Positions 1-8,918 of a stretch of 64,000 bases of DNA are shown in pieces. A program made the translations under genes and the position numbers. Numbering within the stretch: position 1 is the first letter of the stretch; each line of letters starts with the position of its first letter. This stretch comes from Sphingomonadales bacterium 39-57-19 (GTDB taxonomy: Bacteria > Pseudomonadota > Alphaproteobacteria > Sphingomonadales > Sphingomonadaceae), in the NCBI GenBank assembly GCA_002282385.1, contig NCJG01000006.1, forward strand, positions 101,054-165,053, written 5' to 3'. Under the pieces are notes generated by a model. That model made no database searches, was not told the origin of the DNA, and saw only the letters and a program-made list of their open reading frames with translations.

Positions 1-687
1 TCGGCCACCATCGTACAGCACGCGCTCGGCTGCAACGGCGGCGTGGCTTTTGATGTCGCTGCGGTATGTTCGGGGTTCCTGTACGCATTCTCTGTGGCGG
101 AAAGCATGATCCGCGCAGGATCGGCGCGTAACGCATTGGTCATTGGCGCAGAAACCTTCAGCCGCATCTTGGACTGGGAAGACCGCACAACCTGTGTGCT
201 TTTTGGTGATGGTGCCGGCGCAGTCGTCCTGTCGGGCGAAGTTGGAACCCGGGGTGCCTTGGCCACCAAGCTGCATGCCGACGGCCAGCATAATGAATTA
301 TTATATGTCGACGGCGGTCCATCGACCACGGGAACGGTTGGTAAGTTGCGCATGAAGGGCCGCGAAGTGTTTCGCCACGCGGTCACCAACCTGACCAGCG
401 TATTGTACGAAGTTCTTGAGGAAGCAAATCTTACCGCTGCGGATGTCGATTGGGTGGTCCCACATCAGGCAAATGCCCGGATTATTGAAGCGACGGCCAA
501 GAAACTTGGGCTCGACGCGGACAAAGTTGTTCTGACGGTCGACCAGCATGCAAATACCTCGGCAGCTTCCGTTCCGCTTGCCCTTGATGTCGCCGTGCGG
601 GACGGTCGGATTAAGGCCGGGGATGTCGTTGTGATCGAGGCAATGGGCGGTGGTTTTACATGGGGCGCTTCCGTCGTTCGAATGTAA
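1..687 (+). CDS. fabH: 3-oxoacyl-[ACP] synthase III (FabH), 5' end cut by window edge
   Basis: Condenses acetyl-CoA with malonyl-ACP to start type II fatty acid synthesis in the cytoplasm. The reading frame is open from base 1, so the N-terminal third lies outside the window. The thiolase-fold catalytic triad is visible: Cys in AAVCSGF (codon 67-69), His in VPHQANARI (codon 463-465) and Asn in HANTSAASV (codon 553-555). The C-terminus [13 protein letters not shown] is typical of FabH. It is followed on the same strand by ihfA and a merR gene, an order common in Alphaproteobacteria, where plsX usually lies upstream. The identification is firm; only the start is missing. Confidence 0.95.
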   Translation, partial: SATIVQHALGCNGGVAFDVAAVCSGFLYAFSVAESMIRAGSARNALVIGAETFSRILDWEDRTTCVLFGDGAGAVVLSGEVGTRGALATKLHADGQHNELLYVDGGPSTTGTVGKLRMKGREVFRHAVTNLTSVLYEVLEEANLTAADVDWVVPHQANARIIEATAKKLGLDADKVVLTVDQHANTSAASVPLALDVAVRDGRIKAGDVVVIEAMGGGFTWGASVVRM

Positions 688-774
688 CCGTTTTCCAAAG
701 ATCGCCGTTTTACAATTGAAAATTCTCCTGTATGTTGTTGCAATTAAGGGTGGTTGGACATCCGGAGACCGTAA

Positions 775-1086
775 ATGGCAGACACAGGAACTTTAACGCG
801 CGCCGATCTGGCGGAAATTCTCAATCGTCAAATCGGTTTGTCGCGCGCTGACGCGGCAACGATGATTGAGTCTATTCTGGATCATATGACGACGGCTGTG
901 CTTGACATGACGACGGCTGTGCTTGACGGCGAAAATGTAAAAATATCCGGTTTTGGCACCTTTGTTTTGCGTGACAAAGGCCAGCGGGTAGGGCGTAATC
1001 CCAAAACGGGTGTGGAAGTGCCCATAACGCCGCGTCGGGTCCTGACATTTCGGGCCAGCCAAGGCATGCGTCAAAAGGTCAAATAA
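775..1086 (+). CDS. ihfA: Integration host factor subunit alpha, with a 7-residue internal duplication
   Basis: DNA-bending protein of the HU/IHF family that forms a heterodimer with IHF-beta. The DNA-binding arm signature is intact ([13 protein letters not shown], roughly residues 76-88) and the dimerisation helices lie before it. The protein is 103 aa. Compared with E. coli IHF-alpha it carries one extra copy of MTTAVLD (residues 38-44 and 45-51) at the end of the second helix, just before the [10 protein letters not shown] strand. Removing one copy gives a gap-free match to the family. The gene sits 87 bp after fabH and 6 bp before the MerR gene, so the two regulators are probably co-transcribed. 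Family call is firm; whether the longer helix is functional is unknown. Confidence 0.93.
   Translation: MADTGTLTRADLAEILNRQIGLSRADAATMIESILDHMTTAVLDMTTAVLDGENVKISGFGTFVLRDKGQRVGRNPKTGVEVPITPRRVLTFRASQGMRQKVK
886..927 (+). repeat. Perfect 21-bp tandem duplication inside ihfA
   Basis: The 21 bases at 886-906 (starting ATGACGACGGCTG) are repeated exactly at 907-927. The unit is seven codons, so the reading frame and the roughly two-turn helical phase are both kept. The identity of the two copies at every base, including third positions, points to a recent event or an assembly artefact. Confidence 0.97.
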
Positions 1087-1092
1087 CCCATC

Positions 1093-1452
1093 ATGGTTGA
1101 AAAATCGGCGGACGCATTTCGAACCATTGGCGAAATGGCGCAGATTTTGGGCGTTCGGACGCATATTTTGCGTTATTGGGAAGAGCAATTCCCAATGCTT
1201 AAACCCCTGACCCGCGCGGGTGGACGCCGTCTATATCGACCCGATGACGTGGCCTTGCTGCACACTATCCACCGGTTGCTCTATAGCGAGGGATATACGG
1301 TTAAAGGCGCCAGACGCTTTTTGGAAACAGGTGACGTTCCTGCCCCAGCGCCCGTTGCTGCATCAGCCCCCGTTGCCACTGGCCCACAGTTTGATCTTTC
1401 CGCGCTGCGTGCCATTCGCGATAGGCTCGCATCCGCGCTCGCTGCGGCGTAA
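1093..1452 (+). CDS. MerR-family transcriptional regulator
   Basis: DNA-binding regulator of 119 aa. Residues 10-80 form the winged helix-turn-helix ([37 protein letters not shown]), followed by a short Ala/Pro-rich tail and a possible helix. There is no long coiled coil or effector domain with metal-binding cysteines, so it is not a metal-sensing MerR. This short MerR next to ihfA is a conserved alphaproteobacterial arrangement; its target is not clear from sequence. It starts 6 bp after ihfA and ends 2 bp before the convergent GNAT gene. Confidence 0.88.
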   Translation: MVEKSADAFRTIGEMAQILGVRTHILRYWEEQFPMLKPLTRAGGRRLYRPDDVALLHTIHRLLYSEGYTVKGARRFLETGDVPAPAPVAASAPVATGPQFDLSALRAIRDRLASALAAA

Positions 1453-1454
1453 GT

Positions 1455-1976
1455 TCAAATAAGCGGCCGCGCGTAGACCATATCGCGAAACGGGACATCC
1501 CCGACCATGAAGACGGTATTTCCAATCGCGGCAAAACCGGCGCGCTCATAAAAAGCGACCGCTTTTTCGTTGTTTTCGTAAACCGCCAGCAGCATGCGTT
1601 TCGCACCGCGCTCGGCCGCGATGGCAAAGGCTTGCTCAAGCAATTGTCTGCCGTTGCCGCCACCTTGCCAGGGCCCCAGCAAATAAATGCGCTTTAACTC
1701 AATATCCCCATCCTGTTGCAGGTCAGGGTGCGATGGCGGGGTTACCATGGCGTAGCCAACAGGCGCGCCGAGCGGTGTCTCACCCATCACGATATCGACA
1801 CCGGGCTGTGCCAAGGCATTGGCATAATATTCCGGGCTGTGTTCGGTCCGCAAATGCGCGACAAGTGGTTGGCCGGGATGGTCAAAGGCAAAGGTCGCAA
1901 GGAATGTTGCGGATCCAAGAAGCGCCAGCGCATCCGCGTCATGCGCGCCTGCTTTACGCCAAATTACGGGAGTCAT
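1455..1976 (-). CDS. GNAT-family N-acetyltransferase
   Basis: Predicted acetyl-CoA-dependent N-acetyltransferase, 173 aa. The acetyl-CoA-binding motif A is seen as RIYLLGPWQGGGNGRQLL (the Q/RxxGxG loop), followed by the ERGAKRMLLAVYENNEKAVAFYERAGF block that is typical of the fold, where the Tyr is the usual general acid. The substrate cannot be told. Its ATG overlaps the stop of the upstream sixA gene by 4 bp (ATGA), so it is the last gene of a three-gene overlapping set with the helicase and phosphatase. Confidence 0.85.
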   Translation of the reverse strand: MTPVIWRKAGAHDADALALLGSATFLATFAFDHPGQPLVAHLRTEHSPEYYANALAQPGVDIVMGETPLGAPVGYAMVTPPSHPDLQQDGDIELKRIYLLGPWQGGGNGRQLLEQAFAIAAERGAKRMLLAVYENNEKAVAFYERAGFAAIGNTVFMVGDVPFRDMVYARPLI

Positions 1977-2518
1977 TCGTCTTGCGGCCCAAGATCGGGA
2001 TCAAGATCGCGCGGTCGGATGAAATGGGTCAGATGCCCACACGACCGCTCAACGTCCGCCCAATGGTCGATGTTCAGTTCCATACGCGCAATGGCGGCGG
2101 TGGGATATTTTTCCCAAACCAGGTCGCGCAATGGCGACGTGCCGTCATCGGGGCAAATATCGAAAACCAGATCTTCCATGCCCGGATTATGTCCGACCAT
2201 CAAAAGGTTCTTATGTTCGTCCGCCTGGTCGCGCAGCACGTCCATCAACGTGGCTGACGATGCCAGATATATCCGGCGGTCCCAATGCGGGTCCATGCGT
2301 CCGCCAGTACCCTTCACAAACTGGTCAATCGTATCGATCACGCGCACAGCAGGGCTTGCAACGACATGGTCGAAAACGAGACCGTTGCGCTTCACCCATG
2401 TGCCCATGGTAATGGCAGCTTTCTCGCCGCGCTTATTCAACGGGCGGTCAAAGTCCCGCGGCACCGAGTCATCCCAGCTCGATTTTGCATGACGGAATAA
2501 TGTGAGCGTGAACGTCAA
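1973..2518 (-). CDS. SixA-type histidine phosphatase
   Basis: Histidine phosphatase superfamily (phosphoglycerate-mutase-like fold), 181 aa. The catalytic RHAKSSW motif is at residues 9-15 (phosphohistidine nucleophile His10), and a second His is in LLMVGHNPGMEDL. SixA of E. coli dephosphorylates phosphohistidine on proteins such as PtsN-pathway or ArcB components; the substrate here is not known. The start codon appears to be TTG: no in-frame ATG precedes the catalytic motif, and this TTG overlaps the TGA of the upstream helicase gene (TTGA). Translation is therefore probably coupled. Confidence 0.85.
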   Translation of the reverse strand: MTFTLTLFRHAKSSWDDSVPRDFDRPLNKRGEKAAITMGTWVKRNGLVFDHVVASPAVRVIDTIDQFVKGTGGRMDPHWDRRIYLASSATLMDVLRDQADEHKNLLMVGHNPGMEDLVFDICPDDGTSPLRDLVWEKYPTAAIARMELNIDHWADVERSCGHLTHFIRPRDLDPDLGPQDE

Positions 2519-5250
2519 ATCGGGTTGCTTTCATCGAGACTGATTTTGACGTCCTGCCGCAATTTTTCATCCGGCGAAAGGCCTGTTTTCACAGAAGCGA
2601 CCGCCTCAGCCAACGTCACCCTTCGCACAGGCGTTCCCGGCGGAAAAGCCGTCAGCAGCCGGCTGGGCACGGCGGATGAGAGCAGAACAAAATGCCCCTT
2701 GTCGTCTGCGCTGCGGATCAGGCGTCCAAATGCCTGCGCCATCTTTGCGCGAATGATGCGATCATCAAAATCAATGCCGCCATTTTTGAGGCGGCGGGCG
2801 CGGTGCAATATGTCCGGACGCGGCCATGGTATTTGTTCCATGATGACAAGGCGCAGCGAATGCCCCGGCACATCTACGCCGTCGCGCAGGGCATCTGTAC
2901 CCAGCAGGCTGGCGTGCGGATCATCCCGGAAAATGTCGACTAAGGTTCCGGTGTCAATCGGGTCGACATGTTGGGCATACAGCGGCAGGCCATCACGCGC
3001 CAAACGGTCGGCGATGCGGGCATAGGTTGATCGCAAGCGCCTGATTGCCGTGAACAGGCCAAGGACACCGCCGCCCGATGCCGTAATCAGCGCGGCATAG
3101 GCCCCCGCCAACGCCGCAGCATCGCCCTTTTTGATATCCGTGACGATCAGGACCTCTGCCTGCGCCGTATAGTCAAAGGGGCTGATCGCAGAAAAATGCG
3201 TGGCGGGCTTATCCAAATGCAGCGCGCCCGTGCGGGCCTCCGCATTTTTCCAGTCGCCACCGCTGCGCAAAGTTGCCGATGTGGCAAGAACACCGTGGCT
3301 TGGTTTCAGGACGATGTCTGCGACGGGTTTCATCGGGTCAAGCCAGCGCCGGTGCATGCCGATGTCCATTTCGCGACCTTCGAACCTGTCAATGGCGAGC
3401 CAATCGACAAATTCGGGGTCCACCGGGCCTACCGCGCGCGCCAGCATGGATATCCATGCGCGGACCGTATCAATCCGCCAGCTCAAGCTCGCCATAGCGC
3501 CCTCAACGCGGGCTCTGGCGCTGCCGTCAAGCCAATCGGGGGGATCTGACACCATCGCCTCAAGCCGCTGTCCCAGCACTGTCAGGGGACGCGCCAGCGC
3601 CTCAAGCGCGACGGCTGCGTCTGCGGCGGCATCGACAACAGCGGCGTCGGGATCAGCCAATTCGGTTTCCAGACCATAGCCGCCTTCGGTGGCATTGGTT
3701 TCGTCGCGGGCAAACACCATCGCCCGAACCGCCGCCAAAAACCGTTCAATGGGTCCCGAGGGCGCACCCTCTGCCAACCGCGCCAGCCAACCATCGCCGG
3801 GCAATGCTTCTGCGGCCATTCGTGCCATCTCGATGGCAAGGCCACCTTCTTCGTCATAAGATGCGACATCGGCCAGGCGCGCCGACAAACCACGGCGTCG
3901 GCCGCGGGCTTTGCCTTCGGGGCCAATCACCCAGCGGCGCAGCTCGATGGTTTCTTGGCCGGTGAGCGCTGCTGCAAACATTGAGTCCGCAGCATCGAAC
4001 AAATGATGGCCCTCGTCGAAAATGATGCGGCTTGGGCGGTTGAGTTCATCACGACCGCGTGCGGCATTGACCATCATCAGGGCATGGTTGGCGATGACTA
4101 TTTCGGCCTGAACCGATGATCGGGACGCGCGTTCGATGAAGCATTTTTTGTAATGCGGACATCCAGCATAAATACACTCGCCGCGCCGGTCGGTGAGCGC
4201 TGTCGACCCGTTGCGCCGGAACAATGTCGGCAACCATCCGGGCAAATCGCCGCCGATCATATCGCCGTCGTTCGAATAAGCGGCCCAGCGCGCCACGAGA
4301 TGCGCAAGGATCGCCGCACGTCCGGCAAAACCCCCCTGCAATGCATCTTCAAGGTTCAGCAGGCACAGATAATTTTCGCGCCCCTTGCGGACAACTACCT
4401 TGGATTTGAAGGTGTCATAGTCCGGATAAATACGCTGTGCTTCGCGGACCAATTGTCGTTGCAACGCCTTGGTAAAGGTTGAAATCCAAACGGTCCCGTC
4501 CGCTGCCGTCGCCCAAAGGCTGGCGGGGGCCAGATAACCAAGCGTCTTGCCAATTCCGGTCCCGGCCTCAGCCAGTAACATATTCGGTTCGCCTTTGCGC
4601 GCGCGGGGCGCAAAAATCTCGGCTGCGGCTTGCGCGAAATCGCGCTGTCCCTGTCGTGTTTCGGCTGACCCGCCGACAAGCGAGGCCAGCCGTTGCTGCA
4701 CGGCTTCGGCACCAAGGGTGACAACGCGCGGCGGTGTGCGGGGCGGTGCTTCCTCCCACTCGGGCAGGCGGCTGAACAGCCAGCGTTCGGGCTTTTCCGG
4801 CTTTTTCAATCGCGCCAAAATCAGGTTGGACCACGGCCAACGCAGCCGCATCAACGCTTGCGCTGCGTCCCAAGCGCCCTCGCGTTCAGCCCAGTCTGGC
4901 GCATCAAGAACGGCAAGCAAAGTGCGCGCAGCCACCAGCAGAAATTGCGGGACCTCCTGATCCGTCGTCGGCGACGTAATGCCCAAAGCCTTCGCCATGC
5001 CCTTTGGTGTCGGAACCGCAAAACGGGCGGGATATACGAACGCGAACAGTTCCAGCAGGTCGAGACCCGATAAATCCGGATAGCCAAGCCGCTGTGCAAC
5101 CAATGGGGCATTCAGCATGACCATCGGCGTTTCCGCCGCACGGCCAGCCGCTTCGCCTTTCCCGACGGTTGTTACCTGACCATCGATGGAACCCACCCAT
5201 ATGCCGGCATGGCTTGCATGGAGCGCAGGAAAGGCTAGGGGAGTGTCCAT
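2515..5250 (-). CDS. DinG/XPD-type ATP-dependent DNA helicase
   Basis: Superfamily 2 helicase of 911 aa with an iron-sulfur cluster domain. Walker A is AEAGTGIGKT, and Walker B is the DEGHH variant of DEAH. Between them lie cysteines spaced as in DinG/XPD Fe-S domains (a Cys in ENYLCLLN, then CIYAGCPHYKKC). The C-terminal helicase motif QAFGRLIRS is intact. The N-terminal roughly 230 residues look like an alphaproteobacterial extension. The open frame runs on to 5394, but the stretch upstream of ATG 5250 overlaps the divergent lysK start and lacks family similarity. The downstream sixA gene overlaps its stop. Probable role is DNA repair or R-loop and replication-conflict processing. Confidence 0.88.
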   Translation of the reverse strand: MDTPLAFPALHASHAGIWVGSIDGQVTTVGKGEAAGRAAETPMVMLNAPLVAQRLGYPDLSGLDLLELFAFVYPARFAVPTPKGMAKALGITSPTTDQEVPQFLLVAARTLLAVLDAPDWAEREGAWDAAQALMRLRWPWSNLILARLKKPEKPERWLFSRLPEWEEAPPRTPPRVVTLGAEAVQQRLASLVGGSAETRQGQRDFAQAAAEIFAPRARKGEPNMLLAEAGTGIGKTLGYLAPASLWATAADGTVWISTFTKALQRQLVREAQRIYPDYDTFKSKVVVRKGRENYLCLLNLEDALQGGFAGRAAILAHLVARWAAYSNDGDMIGGDLPGWLPTLFRRNGSTALTDRRGECIYAGCPHYKKCFIERASRSSVQAEIVIANHALMMVNAARGRDELNRPSRIIFDEGHHLFDAADSMFAAALTGQETIELRRWVIGPEGKARGRRRGLSARLADVASYDEEGGLAIEMARMAAEALPGDGWLARLAEGAPSGPIERFLAAVRAMVFARDETNATEGGYGLETELADPDAAVVDAAADAAVALEALARPLTVLGQRLEAMVSDPPDWLDGSARARVEGAMASLSWRIDTVRAWISMLARAVGPVDPEFVDWLAIDRFEGREMDIGMHRRWLDPMKPVADIVLKPSHGVLATSATLRSGGDWKNAEARTGALHLDKPATHFSAISPFDYTAQAEVLIVTDIKKGDAAALAGAYAALITASGGGVLGLFTAIRRLRSTYARIADRLARDGLPLYAQHVDPIDTGTLVDIFRDDPHASLLGTDALRDGVDVPGHSLRLVIMEQIPWPRPDILHRARRLKNGGIDFDDRIIRAKMAQAFGRLIRSADDKGHFVLLSSAVPSRLLTAFPPGTPVRRVTLAEAVASVKTGLSPDEKLRQDVKISLDESNPI

Positions 5251-5288
5251 AACATCTGATAGTCGTATTTGGAACGAAAGAGCAACAC

Positions 5289-6854
5289 GTGACTGACCTT
5301 CGCGATATAGCAATGGCATCGAAAGCCTGGCCTTTTGAAGAGGCGCGACGTTTGTTGAAACGTTATCCAAACGGCAAAGCGGATGGTGCGGCAATCATCT
5401 TTGAATGTGGCTATGGCCCATCGGGGCTTCCGCATATCGGCACGTTCAATGAAGTCCTGCGCACGACAATGGTGCGCAACGCCTTTGCAACCCTATCCGA
5501 TGCACCGACACGGCTGATCGAATTTTCGGACGATATGGACGGTCTGCGCAAGGTTCCGGACAATGTCCCAAACCAAGCCATGCTGACCGAGCATCTTGGC
5601 AAGCCGCTGTCGCGCATTCCCGATCCATTCGAAAAGTTCGAAAGCTTCGCTGCGCATAACAATGCGATGCTGCGCGATTTCCTCGACCAGTTCGGCTTTG
5701 ACTATGAATTTATCTCATCATCGTCGCAATATGAAAGCGGGGCGTTTGACGCGGCACTGAAAAACGTGCTGCGCAATTATCAGGGCATCATGGACATCAT
5801 GCTGCCGACCTTGCGCAAAGAACGCGCCGCCACCTATTCGCCGATTCTGCCGATTAGCGAAAAGACCGGCATTGTCCTTCAGGTGCCGGTGGAAGTCGTC
5901 GATGCCGAAGCTGGCCTTATACGATTTGACGATGGCGGCGACCTTGTCACGCAGTCGATCCTTGGCGGCAAGGCGAAGCTGCAGTGGAAGGTCGATTGGG
6001 CCATGCGTTGGGTCGCAATTGGCGTCGATTACGAAATGTACGGGAAAGATTTGACCGACAGCGGCGTGCAATCCGGAAAGATTGCGCGTGTCCTTGGCGG
6101 GCGTCCACCCGAAAGCCTGATTTACGAAATGTTCCTCGACGAAAAAGGCGAGAAGATTTCGAAGTCAAAGGGCAATGGCCTCGCGCTTGAGGATTGGCTG
6201 AAATACGGGACGGAAAATAGCGTCGCATTTTACGCCTTCCGGGAACCAAAGAGTGCAAAGCAACTCCATTTGGGTGTGGTGCCGAAAGCGGTGGACGAAT
6301 ATTTCCAGTTCCGCGCACAATGGCATGACCAACCCTTGGAAAAGCGGCTGGGCAACCCGGTCCACCATATCCACAATGGACAGGTGCCAAGCGGCCAGCC
6401 GCCGGTCACATTCGGACTGTTGTTAAATCTCGTGGGCGTCATGGGCGCGGGCGCGACCGAGGAGCAGGTCTGGGCCTATCTTGGCAATTATGCCGACAAT
6501 GTGTCGCCGGAAAATGCGCCTGAACTGGCGGAGCTTATTCCCATCGCGCTTGCGTATAATCGCGACTTTGTTGCGCCGACCTTGCAAAAGCGAAAGCCCG
6601 AGGGCGTTGAGGTTGCGGCGTTGCAAACGCTTGATGCGCGTTTGGCCGAACTGCCTGCGGACGCGACCGCCGAGGACATACAAAATATCGTGTATGAAAT
6701 CGGCAAAGAAGGCGGTTTCGAAAATCTGCGTGATTGGTTCAAGGCGCTGTATGAAACGCTGTTGGGCTCAAGCGCTGGTCCGCGCATGGGCAGCTTCATC
6801 GCGCTGTACGGGATTGCGAACAGCCGTCAGTTGATTGCGGAAGCGCTTGCATGA
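5289..6854 (+). CDS. lysK: Class I lysyl-tRNA synthetase
   Basis: Charges tRNA-Lys with lysine. This is the class I (archaeal-type) enzyme used by many Alphaproteobacteria instead of class II LysS. The HIGH motif is HIGT (residues 49-52) and the KMSKS motif is KISKS (289-293), both in a Rossmann catalytic domain; the C-terminal alpha-helical anticodon domain follows. It is 521 aa, normal for the family. GTG at 5289 is chosen because a purine-rich stretch (GGAACGAAAGAG) precedes it; the next ATG (5313) lacks a ribosome site. The corA start overlaps its stop (ATGA). Only 38 bp separate it from the divergent helicase gene, so the promoters must overlap. Confidence 0.95.
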   Translation: MTDLRDIAMASKAWPFEEARRLLKRYPNGKADGAAIIFECGYGPSGLPHIGTFNEVLRTTMVRNAFATLSDAPTRLIEFSDDMDGLRKVPDNVPNQAMLTEHLGKPLSRIPDPFEKFESFAAHNNAMLRDFLDQFGFDYEFISSSSQYESGAFDAALKNVLRNYQGIMDIMLPTLRKERAATYSPILPISEKTGIVLQVPVEVVDAEAGLIRFDDGGDLVTQSILGGKAKLQWKVDWAMRWVAIGVDYEMYGKDLTDSGVQSGKIARVLGGRPPESLIYEMFLDEKGEKISKSKGNGLALEDWLKYGTENSVAFYAFREPKSAKQLHLGVVPKAVDEYFQFRAQWHDQPLEKRLGNPVHHIHNGQVPSGQPPVTFGLLLNLVGVMGAGATEEQVWAYLGNYADNVSPENAPELAELIPIALAYNRDFVAPTLQKRKPEGVEVAALQTLDARLAELPADATAEDIQNIVYEIGKEGGFENLRDWFKALYETLLGSSAGPRMGSFIALYGIANSRQLIAEALA

Positions 6855-7819
6855 CCACGGTTGCGGCCCGCCTCTACCATGATGGCAAGGTCGCGCAGGA
6901 AATCGACCTTAGCAAACCAATTCCGCATATCACCCAGCCAAAAGATTTCATCTGGATTGGGTTGCATGAACCCGACGATGGCGCGCTTAAGCGCGTTCAG
7001 GACCATTTTGGCCTGCATCCGCTTGCTGTGGAAGACGCGCTTGATCCCAAGCATTTGCCCAAGGTTGACGTTTATGGCGATCACCTGTTTCTGGTGATCC
7101 GCACGCCCAAGCTGGAGGGCGATCGCATTGTTTATGGCAACACGGCCATTTTCATGGGGCGGCAATTCATCATCACCGTGCGCCATGGTTCGGAACGTTC
7201 GCACAGCCCCATTCGGGACCAGCTTGAAGCGACGCCATGGCTGCTGAAGCAAGGCGCAGATTATGTGCTGCACGCGATCCTTGATTTCATCGTCGATGGC
7301 TATGGTGACCTGGTCGATATCATGGAAGAAAAAGTGCTCGTCATGGAAGAGCGCGCAATCGACAACTTCCTGAGCTCGGCGGAGACCAGTCGCATCTTCA
7401 TGCTCCGGCGCGAACTGTTCCGGCTGCAACGGATATTGGGCCCGACCGAGGATTTGACGAGCCGCTTTATCAACCTTGAGCTGCCGCAGATTGATGAGAA
7501 CATTTATCCCTATATGCGCGACTTGCTCGACCATGTGCGCCGTATTGTCTACCGCGTTGAAGGGTTGCGCGACACGCTCACGTCCGTGATTGAAACGAGC
7601 GGATTGCTGGAGCAACAAAGGCAGGGGGCGATTACCCGCCAATTGGCCGCATGGGCCGCCATATTGGCCGTCCCGACCGCGATTGCAGGCATTTACGGCA
7701 TGAATTTCGAACATATGCCGGAGCTTGAGTGGAAATATGGATATTTCCTGATCGTTGGGGTGATGGTGACCATTTGTGTCACCCTGTTCATCCGGTTTAA
7801 GCGGGCTGGGTGGCTCTAG
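6851..7819 (+). CDS. corA: CorA-family magnesium/cobalt transporter
   Basis: Pentameric divalent cation channel of the inner membrane, 322 aa. A large cytoplasmic alpha/beta domain is followed by a long stalk helix and two C-terminal membrane segments. The selectivity signature GMN is at residues 283-285 (GIYGMNFEH), and the short basic tail RFKRAGWL follows the last membrane segment. Its ATG overlaps the lysK stop by 4 bp, so Mg2+ uptake and lysyl-tRNA synthesis are translationally coupled. The last 23 bp overlap the convergent desaturase gene. Confidence 0.95.
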   Translation: MTTVAARLYHDGKVAQEIDLSKPIPHITQPKDFIWIGLHEPDDGALKRVQDHFGLHPLAVEDALDPKHLPKVDVYGDHLFLVIRTPKLEGDRIVYGNTAIFMGRQFIITVRHGSERSHSPIRDQLEATPWLLKQGADYVLHAILDFIVDGYGDLVDIMEEKVLVMEERAIDNFLSSAETSRIFMLRRELFRLQRILGPTEDLTSRFINLELPQIDENIYPYMRDLLDHVRRIVYRVEGLRDTLTSVIETSGLLEQQRQGAITRQLAAWAAILAVPTAIAGIYGMNFEHMPELEWKYGYFLIVGVMVTICVTLFIRFKRAGWL

Positions 7820-8861
7820 GCCGGTTGATCGCCTGCCGCAAAACATCGCGATAATTCGGCGATATCGTCATGCGCGGATAATAGCCGCCATTGCCCAGAA
7901 GCCGGTGGGTGTTGCGCAATTTGTAGCACGGCACACCCATGAACAGATGATGTTCGCTGTGATAGTTCACCCAATATGGCGCAACCGTCATGCGTGCCAC
8001 GGCACCGGCATAGGTCGTGCGTGCATGTGTGAACGGGTCGCCGCTGCCCGTCGGGGTGCAGGCGTGCTCGGCAATGTTGCGGATGCGCAGGAACAATTGA
8101 AATGTCGTCGCCAGCGCGGCCAGCCAAAGCAGAAATGGCGTCCAACCCCAAATCGTCAACGATATCGCCAGCAAAATCGCCTGCACAATCAGGAATCGGC
8201 CCACGGTACGCGCGGTCGTTTTGGCGCCTTCCACATTGGCGATTGGCGCGCCGACTCCGGCTCTATTTTGCATGTTGAACGCTCGGCCTGCGAGCGTGTC
8301 AGCCTTACCCGCGCCGTTTTCGCCGCGCAGTATCGCGGCTACACCGCGCAACGCTGCTGCAAATTGCGCGCGCCTTTGCTTAAAGAACGTTTGCCCGGTC
8401 AGGTCGCGGATGAACTTGCGGCGCAGGCTGTCGCGGCTGGTCGGAAACGGCGCGGACAAGGACAGGTCTGGGTCTTCGGGTTGCTGCGTGAATTTGTGGT
8501 GCGTCAGATGATAGGCGCGATAGGCGAACAGGTCGCTGCCCGTTGCAGCGCCTGACGGCCATTGCCCCAGCCAGTTGTTGGTTTTGCGATTGGGGTGGAG
8601 CAGACCGTGCGCGCCGTCATGCATCAGGATGGACAGCCCCAATTGCCGCCCACCCAACACGGCCAGTGCCAGCGGCGTCACCAATATCCCGGCAAGCCAG
8701 TGATAGTTCCACGCCGCAGCACCACCAAATGCCGCAAGCGCCACGATGATCCACGCATGGATGATGAGCCATATGCCGCGCCATAGGGACAAGGTCGTGA
8801 TTGCGCGCCAGTCATCGGATGCAAAAACCTCGCGTGGGTTGGCTGCTTTTACTGCCGGCAT
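7797..8861 (-). CDS. Membrane fatty acid desaturase
   Basis: Di-iron membrane desaturase family (PF00487 type), 354 aa. Three histidine boxes are present: HDGAH (81-85), HLTHH (118-122) and HSEHH (301-305), together with several hydrophobic segments. It inserts a double bond or hydroxyl into an acyl chain or a related lipid; the exact substrate (phospholipid acyl chain, sphingolipid base or carotenoid) cannot be told. The stop region overlaps the convergent corA gene by 23 bp, so each transcript carries antisense to the other's 3' end. It lies downstream of the esterase on the same strand, 57 bp away. Confidence 0.85.
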   Translation of the reverse strand: MPAVKAANPREVFASDDWRAITTLSLWRGIWLIIHAWIIVALAAFGGAAAWNYHWLAGILVTPLALAVLGGRQLGLSILMHDGAHGLLHPNRKTNNWLGQWPSGAATGSDLFAYRAYHLTHHKFTQQPEDPDLSLSAPFPTSRDSLRRKFIRDLTGQTFFKQRRAQFAAALRGVAAILRGENGAGKADTLAGRAFNMQNRAGVGAPIANVEGAKTTARTVGRFLIVQAILLAISLTIWGWTPFLLWLAALATTFQLFLRIRNIAEHACTPTGSGDPFTHARTTYAGAVARMTVAPYWVNYHSEHHLFMGVPCYKLRNTHRLLGNGGYYPRMTISPNYRDVLRQAINRPRATQPA

Positions 8862-8918
8862 GGAGCATCGCCTTTCATAGCAACTTCATATCGCAGCCAA
8901 CCCGACCACGCAAATGCG

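Noticed and set aside
6827..7846. 339-aa open frame antisense to corA
   Set aside because: Lies fully opposite corA, which has an intact GMN motif and family length; the antisense product shows no domain and has the composition of a reverse-frame shadow.
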